The notes beneath the pieces are model-generated. The model was given only the letters and a program-made list of their open reading frames with translations. It made no database searches and had not been told where the DNA came from. Of a stretch of DNA of 64,000 nt, positions 1-11,603 are shown piece after piece. Each line of letters begins with the position of its first letter. The first letter of the stretch is position 1. A program made the position numbers and the translations under genes. Source of the DNA: Wyeomyia smithii (taxonomy: Eukaryota > Arthropoda > Insecta > Diptera > Culicidae); NCBI RefSeq assembly GCF_029784165.1, contig NC_073696.1, positions 81,714,220 to 81,778,219 of the forward strand, given 5' to 3'.

Positions 1-64
1 TTGTAAAAACTCTTATATCCGAGTAAGGAAATAATTACAGATAGTTCCATATCAGTTTTGTAGA

Positions 65-394
65 ACAGTATTATGGTCGCATGGAATCGAATTTGGCAAA
101 CTTCGACCTTCTCTCAAATCTACTGAGGCTGAAAAATGTGATACCAACGACAACAATAATTTTCATGAGTTTTCCAGAGATTTTTGGGGTAGTACCTCCG
201 ACTATGCTATACCACAGAAGCTAACTTTTATACAGCAGCTCTGTGTTCAAGATGCAGAGCTTCGATTGAACTATACTAAAAATGTTTGGGAGCATTGGAT
301 TAGTCATACTAAGTTAATAGAAGTGGCGATGGCAGTTCTGGCAACCCTGTCTAACCAAGCCGCCATAAGCGTCTTAGCCCAAAAAGATCGTTAA
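65..394 (+). pseudogene. possible hAT transposase C-terminal fragment
   Basis: One frame stays open for about 109 codons without a convincing start and ends at a TAA at 392-394. Near its end it reads AMAVLATLSNQAA, which resembles the hAT C-terminal dimerisation region where a conserved alanine/threonine-rich block with SN/SE precedes the ER-FS motif. That ER-FS motif is not preserved here, and the rest of the domain is missing. The fragment is immediately followed by LINE-derived sequence. It could instead be a chance open frame; the identification rests on a short motif only. Confidence 0.3.
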
Positions 395-429
395 ACATCC
401 TGGGTGGTGACATGATCCTGATGGATCAG

Positions 430-2735
430 CTGGAACCCCGTCACTTCAGCTTTGTAGCGCTGTAGGAAACTTGCCAGAAAGGAGAACATGTACGGAGGAT
501 CTGTAGCCGCGGCGCCCAGTACAACCAGAGCGGCGACACAACAAATAAGCGGGGTACCGGCTTAATGTGGTGGGCAGGATGTAAAGTCGTGCGATCAAGT
601 GGCAGGCGGTCAGCGACAGGATGTGTGTATTGAGAATTAAAGGCCGGTTATCATCAATATGCACTACCCGCAGGAAGGAAGACCCGATGTTTAAAAGGAA
701 GCCTTCTACGCACAGCTGGAGGACGTCTACGACAGCTGCTCGCAACGGAACATCAATATCGTCATCGGGGATATGAACCGTCAAATCGGGAGTGATGGGA
801 CACGAAAGTCTGCACACCGAAACGAACAACAATGGCCAAGAATGCGTAAACTTGCAGCTTCCATAAGATTGGCAGTCTGAAGTACATTCTTCCCCCGCAA
901 GGACATCCACGAAGCTACTTGGAAATCACGTAATCAACGAACAACAAACCAAAATGACCATGTGCTTATCGAAGGACGGTTCCTTTCGGACATCACCGAC
1001 ATATGCTAGGTGCCGACTCGGACTATCTACTTAGTGGCAGTTTGTATGCGCTCAGAATTGTCGACTGTCTATCAGTCACGACAGAGCCGATCCCTACGGC
1101 TCAACATCAAGCAGCTACAGAACCAGCAAACCACCAAAGTCTACGCGCAACGGCTTGAAGCGGCACTACTCACGGTAGAGGGGTTCGGCGTAGCTTCTTC
1201 CGAGGATCCGCGCGGCCATCAGGGAATCTGCGACGACGACACTAGGAACAGAGGCGCCGAGTGGCAGAAACGACTGGTATGATGAGGAATGCACGGCAGC
1301 GGTAACAGAGAAAAGCCGGACCTGGTCAAATTACCTGAGGGTAAGGACGAGAGAGAACCTGGTCAAGTACAGACGAGCAAGGAACGACAGAACCACGATC
1401 ATGAGACGTAAGAAGCGCTAGCAGGAGGATCGTGATTATGAAGAGTTAGAAGAGCTTTTCACTACTAATGATACGCGAAAGCTTTATGAAAAGATTAACC
1501 AATCTCGTAAAGGCTATGTATCACGAGCCGTCTTTTGCAAGGATGCGGAAGGTAATGCAACAAACAGAAGCGGAACTGGAAGTGCCAGCAGTAGATGACC
1601 AGCCCCTGACCTCCTCTAAATTCAGTGGGAAATTAAAAGGCTCAAGAACAACAAAACCACCGGCAAAGACGGTCTGTCGGGTGAGCTTTACAAATATGAT
1701 AAAGAAACACTAAGAGCCCTGCACTGGGTCATTTCCAAGATCTGGGAGGATGAAAAACTAACGGAAGATGAATGGAGGGAGTCGTCTGTCCCATCTATAA
1801 GAATGGCGACAAGCTGGAGTGCTGCAACTATCATGGCATTACGCTCATCAACACTGCTTATATAATATTCTCGGAAGTTCTATTCCAACGTCTAAAACCT
1901 TTAACCAGAAGGTTTGTGTAGCAGCACCAGACGGGTTTCATGGGAACCCGCGCAACCACAGACCACATATTTTCAATCCGACAGATTTTGCAAAAATGTC
2001 GTGACTACAACGTGTCCACGCATCACATTTTTATCGATTTTTGATCGAGAACAGCTGTGGCAGATCATGCACGAGAACGAGGATATTTTTCTAGATATAC
2101 TGGTGCGGCTGATTAGGGCTACCATAATCGTGTGATGTGTTACGTGCGTGTTTCGGGGATAGTCTCGAGTCCCTACGAGTCATGCCGAGACAAGGTGATG
2201 GGCTTTCCTGTTTGCTTTGTATCATCGCCCTCCAAAGGATTTTCACGAAGTGGGTTCAGCTTAAAGGCTCTCTTGATGACTTCAACATCATAGCACGAAA
2301 CTTTGTGACGGTGGAGGAAACATACACCAGACTAAAATCGGGAGCTAAGCGTATTGAACTGCTGATCAATGCGTCAAAAACAAAATATATGAAAAAAAAA
2401 GAGGCTTCAAGGGGAACAATGTTAGCCTCCTACCCCGGATCATCGTAGACGGCGATGAGCTTGAGGTGGTAGAAGAATTCGTGTACTTAGGGTCGCTGGT
2501 AACCGCTGACAACAACACCAGCAAAGAGATATGAAGACGCATTCAAGCGGGAAATCGTGCCCACTTTGCACTCCATGAGACGCTTAGATGATATGATATG
2601 AGAGATCCCCATTGCACATCTGGTTAAAGTTAACAGATTGCGATGGCCCGGACACGTCGCAAGGATGCCGAACGACAACCTGACCTTATACGACTTAATT
2701 TATGAAATTTGAATAAAATAATAATAATAATAATT
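430..2735 (+). pseudogene. decayed RTE-like LINE (endonuclease and reverse transcriptase remnants)
   Basis: Short open pieces in several frames together match the order of an RTE-type (CFDP2-like) LINE polyprotein. Around 740-790 there is an AP-endonuclease segment reading NINIVIGDMNRQIG. Near 2020-2070 the RT palm region survives as DREQLWQIMHEN, near 2190 as RQGDGLSCLL, near 2290 as FNIIARNF, and near 2477 as FVYLGSLVTAD. The C-terminal GHVARMPND block lies near 2650. Stops and frameshifts break every domain, so it cannot be active. The 3' end is an (ATA)n run at about 2713-2735, as is usual for RTE elements, which end in short tandem repeats rather than poly(A). The 5' limit is uncertain. 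Clade assignment is from family knowledge, not a search. Confidence 0.7.
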
Positions 2736-2744
2736 AATATGGCT

Positions 2745-2962
2745 GCTATGCTTTTATATGTTTCGTACTGGTCTAAGCCGGTCGGTTGCAAGGCAAATCA
2801 TACGCGCAATTCCCATCTTAAGAGAGACTGTCAATGTCAGTAGGATCATAGCGCTAGCCTTGCAATTGTCTTTTATATATAACGGTTAGTTGCAAAGTCT
2901 GATTATAATAAAAAAAACGTCAAGTTCCGACAGTAGAATGCTAATACTTAAATTTTGCTTTC
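2745..2962 (+). repeat. diverged tRNA-derived SINE remnant (family S1, copy 1)
   Basis: The stretch from about 2815 (AGAGAGACTGTCAATGTCAG onward) aligns along its length with the bodies of the two better preserved SINEs at 44986 and 57055, sharing the blocks GTCAGTAGGATC, TAGCGCTAGCC, GCAATTGTC and GTCAAGTTCCGA in the same order. The tRNA-like head is too degraded to show clear A and B boxes. It lies just after the RTE tail. No target-site duplication is visible. Confidence 0.6.
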
Positions 2963-3419
2963 TTGAACATGAACGTCTTGAACTGATTCAATCTCTTATA
3001 TTTCTTTGTTTTTTTTTTTTGATTATTTATGCATTTGGTAATTTATTTTATTTATGAATGCCGAGAAGTCGAGAAGTTGATATTGTCTATTGTATCTGAA
3101 TTCAACGCAATTCTAATGTTCAATGGAAGTTACTAACACTAATATTCACTCTTATTTTCGTGAAGGTGAAGATGATTTTCAACTTGGACAGCATGCAAAC
3201 AAATTTAAACTTTGACTTAGAAACCAATAATAACAAATGTTTACATCGAAAATCGGAACTTCGGTCTGTCGGGAGATTGTTGTCTAGTTGCAATTTATGC
3301 TTGTGAAGAGAAATGATTTTCAACGCAACGCTACTAATCCGGAAGATGCTGATGGTAACTAAATGAACTGTGAAAAATTAAATTTAATGCTGTGTGTTTC
3401 TCTCCAAAATCCATAATCC
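2963..3419. other. unassigned AT-rich DNA
   Basis: No coding frame, RNA gene or inverted repeat is recognised here. It contains short poly(T) runs. Confidence 0.5.
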
Positions 3420-3462
3420 AATTTGAGCGAAAGAAGAACATACATCTTCTTTCGCTCAAATT
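3420..3462. repeat. perfect 18-bp hairpin
   Basis: The arms 3420-3437 and 3445-3462 are exact reverse complements (left arm begins AATTTGAGCGAAAGAAG) around a 7-base spacer. Nothing nearby marks it as a terminator or a microRNA precursor; the stem is shorter than a typical pre-miRNA. It may be the residue of a small foldback element. Confidence 0.6.
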
Positions 3463-6055
3463 ATGTCATGCGTAATTTAAGTGCATCTTAGATTTATCTT
3501 TAAGATAAAAAAAATGCAAATATATAAATAACTTATGTCTCTGGCGCAGCCGAAAATATTTTCGACACAACAAAATCAACAATCACTGCACTGTGATGAA
3601 CGGATAATTGTTTGCTGCAAAACCGTCCCGCTCAATCCGACGACGCTGTGTGAAAAAGTCCCTTCCAGCTCTACCTAGCGGAAAATCTCGTTGCAGGCCA
3701 TAATTCATCCCACGAAACATGGGTCATTTCACTTTAAATTTTCTCGCCCTCGATAACAGATTTTACGAGTGTCGCGCATAGTTGGGATGCTGCGGAGCGC
3801 AACACGTACCTCTCCGGGCTGGAATCGGTTAGCGACTTGTCCTATCTCTCGTTGCCTACGCCTGTGGGTTCTCCGTAAATGGCATCGTAAAAAAGCAAAG
3901 CTTAGACAATGCTGACTTGGCCGCACCTTCTAAACATGTGTTCAACAAATGCCCTAGAGATGCGCGTCTCAGAGCCGTCTGCTGTACGCCGAGACAAGTG
4001 GTTCATTGAGAGAAAAGATACATGTAGAATCAATCCACATAAATGTTCAAAATTCTATACTACTAATTACTATAACTTTTCTACGAAAGAGTAAAATGAG
4101 ATAACATAAAATTTCCCTTGTAAAAATCTTAGTACAATAATTTAGCAAACAAATTATGAATGAAGTACAAGTTTTCCCTTCGAACCGTAACTTCCAAAAA
4201 TAAACCAAGTAATTGGGTTAGGAACTGATGCATTATCAACCCGAGTCGAAAATATGTAGCTCATTATGTAGGTTGACACTTTGCGAAAACGACAACATCA
4301 TTACCAGGGCAACCCGTGCGAGGCGTAAAAAGCCGAACCGGCAATACGGTTCAAGTGGACTGTTGGCGTAAGTCTGTTTTTTTTCTACCATCGCAGACAA
4401 AAGAATCGACAATAAATAAGACAGTCAATAGTTGCACAGTTGGTTTCACTATATGGGCAAGTATTCGGTATTCTCCGCTCTGCGATGAACAAACAGTGAC
4501 GGGTTCATTCGAGAGTGAATAGGTTATGCCGACACAACCGAATTGACTGCGCCGGAAAGTCAATCGAAGGCAAGACGAAGGCGAAGGACCTGCAACCGAC
4601 AAAGCGAGAATAGCTGAACGGAGGAATCGAAAAGAGGTCCTTTGATCGACTTCAAGTGGCCTCTTGACGGGCTGCGCATGCCCGCAAGCCTATGACGGTT
4701 CTAAATTGAAAGCAAAAAAAATCTTCCGTTTCGGGATGTTTATTCAGCTCCGGGATTTCAAGAGGACACATGTGCAAAACGCAAACCGTATGTTTTGACG
4801 CAGCATCTCCGTCGATAGTACGATTTTTGTGGGAATTGAAAAAAGTCGCCCGTAAACTCCTGCAGGACCACCCACTGGCATCGATCTGCTCGGGTCTATT
4901 ATTCTTCGAATGACCCCATCGCTATCAAATGTCTTAAATCATATTTCTTATCTACATCACAGCATCGGAAGATCGAATCAACCTTCCAGTCCACTACGGA
5001 TGGTTTCGCTTTACGGCGTTGTCACTTCTGCGCTCTGGCTGACATCAATATTCGCTGCTTACAAATTATCGTCGATTTACTGGTGGACAACAACGGCTAA
5101 ACGAAACGGGATTGAGAATACGACTAGTCAGCATGCGGTATTTTCGCTTTCTACTTTTTTCGTAAGGGATGAAACAAATTGGCTTTAATTTAGTTGTTCA
5201 CAACTTTCGATTGCTGATTGTGATTGATCGGAGATTTTTTGGTTTTTGTGCGGAGCATCAAAATCTGAAAGGTTAAACAATGCTTGATACTAAGACATTG
5301 GTTCAAATTATATTATTAAACTAGCGATTGACATCGGACCGGGTATATTTATTCACTCCTAATGATTAACTGACTTTTAGGGATTTTTCTGTATATTTCA
5401 TGAACAAAACTATGAATGTAAGAAATTTGTCGTTGGTTAATTCACCAAAGCAGCGCTTATTATTAGGGTTACGCGGGGTAAGACCGCCCCCTTAAGCAAT
5501 TCTGTTTATAGAAACAAAGTTGCGGCTGCAATTAATTTTTTTTTTGAAAGAGGCGTTTCTATTCAATGCTCGCATCTAAAAAAAATAAGAACTGAAATAT
5601 TTTAGTTTGTTTTCCAGTTTTTTTTTCAATTTAAAAATTCGTTGAAAATTTGCAGCTCTTTATTTTTAAGCCCGCCCACCAACGGGGTAAGATCGCCCAT
5701 CATTTGTTTAGAATAACAAACATTTCTAGTGCCATAACGGTTGGTTTTATCGGTATAGTGTCTTTTGCAAAGCTGTAGATGGTATTTTTTTCTTAAAAAA
5801 AAATATACACTGTAAAAATCTGAAAAAAAAAACAAAGTTTTCTTTCTAAGTTTCAACTTTCTTTATTTTTTAACTATGCAAGTTCAAATCGATGTTCAGG
5901 TAACATTTTGTGGTTTTCATAATAAATAGATATTTCAGAATTGGGGGTTTCTAGATATTCAACTTATAATATACCTGCCTTTGAGCCTAAAATACTCATT
6001 AAATCATTAACCATTCGGGAGACTTATTATATATAGAGTAAAAATAATATTTAGG
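3463..6055. other. unassigned intergenic DNA
   Basis: No gene is recognised. Base composition is closer to balanced between about 3550 and 5200 than in the flanking AT-rich DNA, so this part may be unique host sequence, but the short frames (60-92 codons) show no family motif. Two phrases of the form GGGGTAAGANCGCCC occur near 5474 and 5685. They could mark the edge of a degraded TIR element whose partner I could not place firmly. Confidence 0.4.
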
Positions 6056-7619
6056 GCATCTTCAGCGGTGGTCTATTTTTGAAACAACTTTATACTAGAT
6101 TTACACTAGCGAAACCTGAATTGAACCAGCTAATATAGACCAAATTTGCGTTCGCCGCACTGGTGTTGTATATCATGTTGTTTTAAGCCGCTGAAATCTG
6201 TCACCCTGTCGACAATCCCAATGCAATACCCCATGCTACTAGTTTCCCATGAGACTTGTTATAATAAAAAACACTCAATATTCAGGAAAAGGAATATCGA
6301 TCATTTTTACGCACATTAAACGATTACTTTGGCAAGACACTTTATATTTTCTAGACTTTATGGATTTGACGGTTTGAGCCAAACGTCAGTGACATTTTTC
6401 AGGATGGATTGGTATGATCAAAAAATTTCTGCTGCCCTGCAAGTAAGGCTTCAGGGGGAGCTGCGTAGCCGCAAGGTTACAGAGTTCGCTTTGTCAAGCG
6501 GATGTTCTTGGGTTCGAATCTTAGTAGAATCAGGCAATTCGATGTCAAAAAGGACTTTAGGTATGAGTTTATTCTCAGGCTCCCCACCACTTACCCTTCC
6601 TTTACGCTGAATTCTATAATACCTTTGCGTGCCTTCCTCTTAACAAAAAAAAGTCCCTCTTATTGAAAAAACTGGCCAGAACGACGCACGACGAAACTTC
6701 TCCAGGGAATTATAATTGGCAATATTTGGCAGGAGGAAGGAGGCTCGGTATAGTAGAGTCGATAATGTGTAAAAAGTAAGGGTAAAATCACATTACACAC
6801 AAGCACTGATAAAATAATAATAAGCATGCCACTTCTCAATAGCGGTATTGCTAAAAATAAAAGTGCGATTCTGGTCGCAGTGAGGAAGTTCATACAGGAA
6901 AAAAAGGCTTCAGAAGATAGCGAAAAATATTTGATCGCGTAGATATTCGTCTTCCGTTTTCGTTTCATCAATCTCTTAGAATCTCGCAGTTCTTCAAACT
7001 TGGGTTCGTTTATGAGTATATTGTAACAAGCTTGCATTTTGAACGTTTTCAGTTCAGTGAACATGTTTCTGGCCTCTTGAGACTGATCGTTCTTTAAATC
7101 TTACTACAATTGAGGCGATTAACGAAGGCTAGATATCCATTGTACTTTGCTACCTGGAGACTGATGGTTGCAAACCAAAGAGTTGAACCTGGGAGTGATC
7201 CTTTACGGCCTTCCACGGTTTCCTTGATGGAGTCTTTAGTTATTTCCAGCCAAGGACGGCAATACTGTTCGTTTATTTTTCGAAAAAGCCACAAAAATGA
7301 ATTGTGAATTGTCGTGAAAAATTTTTATTTTGTTTATCCCTGAACACTCGCAAAACGCTTATATGAAAAGAGCTAAAAATGAGGTATTCAATTAAAATAT
7401 GATATTTCACCCACCAAATGGTAGCATGCAAAGGGTTTTAGAATGATCTATTTCATGTTCCAAAGAGTGACAAAAATAGATCAAAATGTATACCAGTACC
7501 AAAAATTTTCAGTTTAGATCTGGTATAAAACAAAATTTACAACACCGCTGCAGCAGTGAATCTGTGTTCGTTCCAAAAAAATAGAACAAAACAACGATTT
7601 GGACCACCGCTGAAGATGC
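6056..7619. mobile_element. non-autonomous TIR element containing a SINE
   Basis: The left end reads GCATCTTCAGCGGTGGTC (6056-6073) and the right end is its reverse complement at about 7602-7619, with further weaker inverted similarity inside (GTTTTGTTC-type blocks). No transposase motif is seen in the 1.56 kb between them. The frame on the minus strand at 6660-7064 has no recognisable motif. A tRNA-derived SINE sits at about 6455-6655. Target-site duplication is not clear, so the superfamily is left open. Confidence 0.55.
6455..6655 (+). repeat. tRNA-derived SINE (family S2)
   Basis: A pol III-like head is visible: an A-box-like AGCTGCGTAGCCGCAAGG block near 6460 and a B-box-like GGGTTCGAATCT near 6512. 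The roughly 140-base body ends in a run of A at about 6643-6650. It differs from the SINE family at 44986/57055 and from the minus-strand SINE at 55230. No target-site duplication was found, so the limits are approximate. It is unlikely to be a functional tRNA, because no acceptor stem can be closed. Confidence 0.55.
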
Positions 7620-8190
7620 ATTTATATTTTTTTTTATATTTATTTATTTATTTATTTTTTTTTTTTTGAGGAACAAAATTACTATCTTAAACTTTACCAA
7701 TTACTCTATACTAATCAAACAACCCGGCCATAAAAAAATTCTTTACAAAATTTAAGCTATTCAATATCAATAACTAAATCAATATTCAATAACTTTATGA
7801 TCCAACAACCATCAAAGTTTAACTAACCTTTTGTAGATTTTGCGGGCAAAAACATGATTATTTTGAAATGAGTTGTAGTTTTTTTTTTCAATTCTATTTT
7901 TTTATCTTTCCTCTAAAATTTTTGTTTATAGTGTATACTTTTTCGGAAGGATAAAACTACTATTTCCAACTCTGCCGAAGACGTCATACCATTCAAACCG
8001 GTTAAAATATTTTTTGTTCGTTGATATTTGTACACAAGTTTACTTTTCTCAAAAATTAGTCTTGTTAAAACATATTACTAGAAAAGCTTCAACCAAATCG
8101 AAAATGGTCGATTAACATCGTTGTCTTATGTGACTTGAAATTTCTTTACTGATCCTGTCCCTTGTAGTGTCGAGGCATTTAGGTCTTGAA
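7620..8190. other. unassigned AT-rich DNA
   Basis: Strongly AT-rich with poly(T) and TTTA repeats near 7630-7670. No gene or paired inverted repeat seen. Confidence 0.5.
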
Positions 8191-8445
8191 GTAGAACAAC
8201 ATGTCAAAAGGGCCTATCTGCTTCGATCGATTTTTTGATCGATCAGTTTCTTTCAATCGCCATGGCATATTAAACACGCTTCATGATATGTCCTTTATAC
8301 CATTTGATAGCGGAGAATCTAATCTGGCTTTTTAAATGAAACCCAATGGTTGGGAATAGTTACTATAGCTGAACCATTAAACAATGGAAAAGTCAATCAA
8401 GAAAATCGATAAAAGTAGATAGGCCCTTTTGACATGTGGCTCTAC
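8191..8445. mobile_element. hairpin MITE, 255 bp
   Basis: The ends are long imperfect inverted repeats. The core ACATGTCAAAAGGGCCTATCT at 8199-8219 is matched by its reverse complement near 8417-8437, and the outer GTAGA/TCTAC bases also pair. The inversion continues inward through a GATCGATTTT-like block. There is no coding capacity. TTGAA occurs just outside both ends but not at equal distance, so the target-site duplication is uncertain. Confidence 0.7.
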
Positions 8446-8512
8446 AGTTGAATACGTGGCGGTTTCACCCAATCTATAGTGAGCGACTTTACCCCCAGTG
8501 ACACATTTTCAT

Positions 8513-8900
8513 ATATTAAATTACAAGATTACTCACGGCATTTGATATTTCCGTAAGAAGACAGATTCAAGCAAACGTATATTCACAAACAAGGTACAAT
8601 TTTCATCATACGCTATTGCATTGCATGTGACTATGCTATATTTTCGGAACTTTGTGCAAACGAAGTGTTAAAAAAGTGCCATCTGATTTTATTTTACACA
8701 TGAAAATACATCACTGACTTAACAGGAATGGAAGAAGCGCCATGCGGAGCAAATAAGTTTTAAAGTCAGAGCGCATGCAGATTGAAGAATATTTCACTTT
8801 TAATTACAATGTAAAACTACTTGAGACGATATAAATCTTCAATCATTAATTTGTTTTGCCCTGAAAAGGACAGTTTGTTGTTCATTCAAATGATGCTGAT
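8513..8900 (+). repeat. diverged dispersed repeat R8 (copy 1)
   Basis: This segment aligns in order with 21480-21690: a GCTATATTTTC block, then ATACATCACTGACT-like, AATGGAAGAA/AATGAAAGAA, and GTCAGAGCGCATG/GTCAGAGTGCATG. Both copies are non-coding and diverged by many substitutions and gaps. They are probably old members of one transposon family; class unknown. Confidence 0.5.
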
Positions 8901-9879
8901 CGCACCATCGCACAGTGTTAAGGCAAAAAGTGGAACTTAATTCCATAGCGCCTTTCACCTTCATCCTAGCTTAATAGTATCTACAGAACCATTGCTTGTA
9001 TAAATAACCCGCATAATCGCAAATTGTCAAAGAAATTAAAAAGTTTACTATACTAAAAATAAAAAATAAACTAACATTTTTGTGTTAACAGACAGAAGAA
9101 TGGTTTATTCAGAAAAGTTGTTGAAAATTCAAAAATATGCAACTATGTTGAACATGAACATGAACAAAGTTATAAAGTATAACATATGGAACTTACATCA
9201 AACTTAGTTTTTTGGACTTAACTTTTGTGAGTTGCATTTTACACGAAAGTGTTGTTCGGAGGAATTGTTAGGGCACATAAAACACATTTTTTGTCAAAGA
9301 ATATACAGTCATGGAGAAAATAATAAATACACTTGAAGTGTTGGATGATTTTTCGTATTTGCGCAGTGATTTAATTGTTGTATGATGTCATGTTACGTCA
9401 TTAAGATCTGCAGGCACTCTTTTTAAAAGAAGAACGGAGAAATAACGGGAGAAATTTTTCCGATTTCTTTATAAAAATCTGTAGCCGTCATTCCATACGA
9501 TTGTTTGTTAATTATTAATTTTTCAGATAATTAACAAGTTTTGTCATTTTTGTTGGATTTTGTTTACTCCATGACATGACTTCTTGAATGTGTGCAAAAA
9601 TGCGTTGACAAAAATAAAAGCCCACCCCCAAAAAGTTATATTGAAAACATTGGAAACCTTTGAGTAACTCGTCGTTTTCACATGTTATGACAGCTAGGGC
9701 TGTGCGATACTATTTATCATTACTCAGTGGTTTACTTCACGCGATATAAACAAAGTGTTGTTCACATTGGCACATAAAAGTCGATTTTTGTTGTTTACAC
9801 AAAGAGTTTTCATCAAAATTGAAATGGGTGGGAAAAAAATCAGCATGCAAATCTGAAATCTAGTTGATCACGATCATTT

Positions 9880-10340
9880 GAAGCAGATTTCGCAGCGGAA
9901 GATTGCAGAGAAGTTCGGAATAAGCCGGGGAGCAGTCCGTGAAATTGTGCAGAAGCATAATATTTACGGTTCACTTGCTGACAGATCCGGAGGAGGCCGT
10001 CGTTGAAAAACCGATAGCCGGACGGATCAATGAATCATCCGGGAAGTGAAGAAATTTCCAAAAATATTCAGGAAAACCTTTCGTTGGCGGTTTCGACTAG
10101 AACCTTACGGCGCAGACTATGGACTGAGTATGGACTCAAGAGCAGCTTCAAAAAAAAACGTCCATTCATCAGCAAGAAAAACAAACTAAAACGATTGAAA
10201 TTTGCCCGGAAACATATAAACAAACCCAAAGACTTTTGGAATAAAGTACTTTGAACTGATGAATCGAAATTTGAGCTTTTCAAAAAGAAGCGGCGTGAAA
10301 GTGTGGTGAAAGGATGATGAAAAATTGCAGGAACGCTATT
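9880..10340 (+). pseudogene. Tc1-like transposase N-terminal fragment (left copy)
   Basis: Reading through stops and frameshifts, the paired helix-turn-helix DNA-binding region is visible: QRKIAEKFGISRGAV near 9897-9942, GSLADRSGGGRR near 9970-10005, and TRTLRRRLWTEYGLKS near 10099-10146. This is followed by KRLKFARKHINKP and then TDESKFELF at about 10255-10281, which carries the first catalytic aspartate of the DDE triad. Stops interrupt it (for example TGA just before TDESKFELF). After about 10340 the sequence turns into the antisense of the right copy. The second and third catalytic residues are absent. Confidence 0.8.
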
Positions 10341-10637
10341 CGTTTTTGTTGTGAATCTGCTCTTGAGTCCATGCTCAGCTAGTCTGCGGCGGTGTACGGT
10401 TCTAGCCGAAACCGCCAACGAGAAGTTTTTCTGAATCACTTTGACCGATATTTTTGTAGATTTTTTCACTTCCCGAATGATTCGTTGATCCGTCCAGCTA
10501 TCGGTCTTCCGACGACGGCCTCTTCCGGATCTGTCAGCAAGCGAACCGTAAGTATTAAGCTTTTGCACAATTTCACGGACTGCACCCCGGCTTATTCCGA
10601 ACTTCTCTGCAATCTTCCGCTGCGAAATCTGCTTCAA
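10341..10637 (-). pseudogene. Tc1-like transposase N-terminal fragment (right, inverted copy)
   Basis: On the minus strand from ATG at 10637 an open frame gives MKQISQRKIAEKFGISRGAV, then GSLADRSGRGRRRKTDSW and a second helix-turn-helix ending SARTVHRRRLAEHGLKSRF. This DNA-binding half is better preserved than the left copy: no stop interrupts it. At about 10340 it runs into the opposite strand of the left copy and the frame continues meaninglessly to 10068. In principle it could encode a DNA-binding-only protein of about 95 residues, but expression is unproven. Confidence 0.75.
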
Positions 10638-11139
10638 ATGATTTGTTCACGATCAGATTTCAGACTCGCATGCTGATTTTTTTCCCACCCATTTGAATTT
10701 TCATGAAAACTCTTTGTGTAAACAACAAAAATCGACTATTATGTGCCAATGTGAACAACACTTTGTTTATATCGCGTCAAGTAAACCACTGAGTGATGAT
10801 AAATAGTATCGCACAGCCCTAGCTGTCATAACATGTGAAAACGACGAGTTACTCAAAGGTTTCCAATGATTTCAATATAACTTTTTGGGGGTGGGCTTTT
10901 ATTTTTGTCAACGCATTTTTGCACACATTCAAGAAATCATGTAATGGAGTAAACCAAATCCAACAAAAATGACAAAACTTGTTAGTTTCCTGAAAAAGTG
11001 ATAAATAACAAACAATCGTATGGAATGACGGCTGCAGATATTTAGAAAAAAGTTTAAAAATCGAAAAATGTTTCCAAATACTCAAGGTGGGCTTTTATTT
11101 ATGCCTATCACTGTATGTCACAATAGGTTTTCATATATC

Positions 11140-11427
11140 AATAATACTAACTTTTTTGTGATAAGAGATAGAGAAATGGCTTTCAGCAAAGTTTTAGAAC
11201 GTGCAAAATCATGAAACTTTACTGTACAAACAAAATTCCTATCTTCATTGTGTACAGAGTTACTGAGTATTAAGTTTCATCCGTCCCAATCCACCTAATC
11301 TTTATTCTGTACGTTGTTTGTACGTTGGATTCTATACGTTGGATTTCATTTGTTCAACAAAGTTTCATATTTTTGAATTTTCAACAACTTTTCTGAATAA
11401 ACCATTCCTCTATCTATAAAAGTTAGT
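11140..11427. repeat. inverted pair of P1-arm segments
   Basis: A segment at about 11148-11225 (ACTAACTTTTTTGTGATAAG, then GAAATGGCTTTCAGCAAAG) resembles the left arm at 9073-9150. Its inverted counterpart lies at 11340-11427. Between them are three GTACGTTG/TACGTTGGAT phrases near 11308-11345. This looks like a rearranged inner part of the P1 palindrome; no coding capacity. Confidence 0.45.
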
Positions 11428-11548
11428 TTTTTGCCTTTCTCCTAGAAAGGTATAGCAATCACTTGCAAAACCGAATGTATAAAAGTGCTCCAAAGGGCCG
11501 AATGGCATATATCACTCGACTCAGCTCGACGAGCTGAGCATTTTCTGT

Positions 11549-11556
11549 ATGTGTGT

Positions 11557-11599
<43 letters not shown>

Positions 11600-11603
11600 T
11601 ATG
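11549..11603. repeat. (GT)n microsatellite inside M1
   Basis: Interrupted GT/ATGT tract. The equivalent tract lies at the same relative place in the other M1 copy (53505-53565), so it belongs to the element. Open frames reading Val-Cys repeats across it are artefacts. Confidence 0.9.

Larger units (their letters stand above)
9304..11115. mobile_element. Tc1-like element fused head to head with itself
   Basis: TA dinucleotides at 9304-9305 and 11114-11115 flank ends that read CAGTCATGG and CCTATCACTG, the form expected of Tc1/mariner termini with TA target duplication. The two halves are near-complete inverted copies of the same 5' portion of a Tc1-like element. Left 9306-10340 and right 11113-10340 share the leader blocks (TCTGTAGCCGTCATTCC, AAAGCCCACCCCCAAAAAG, CATGTTATGACAGCTAGGGC) and the transposase N-terminus. 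The catalytic core beyond the first acidic residue is missing from both. It is therefore a foldback, non-autonomous derivative. Confidence 0.8.

Noticed and set aside
446..910. 154-codon frame on the minus strand
   Set aside because: Antisense shadow of the RTE endonuclease remnant on the plus strand.
4910..5188. 92-codon frame with a hydrophobic segment
   Set aside because: No homology-like motif, and similar frames occur at random in this composition.
10068..10340. Second half of the 189-codon minus-strand frame
   Set aside because: After about 10340 it reads the antisense of the left Tc1-like copy, so only the first about 99 codons are meaningful.
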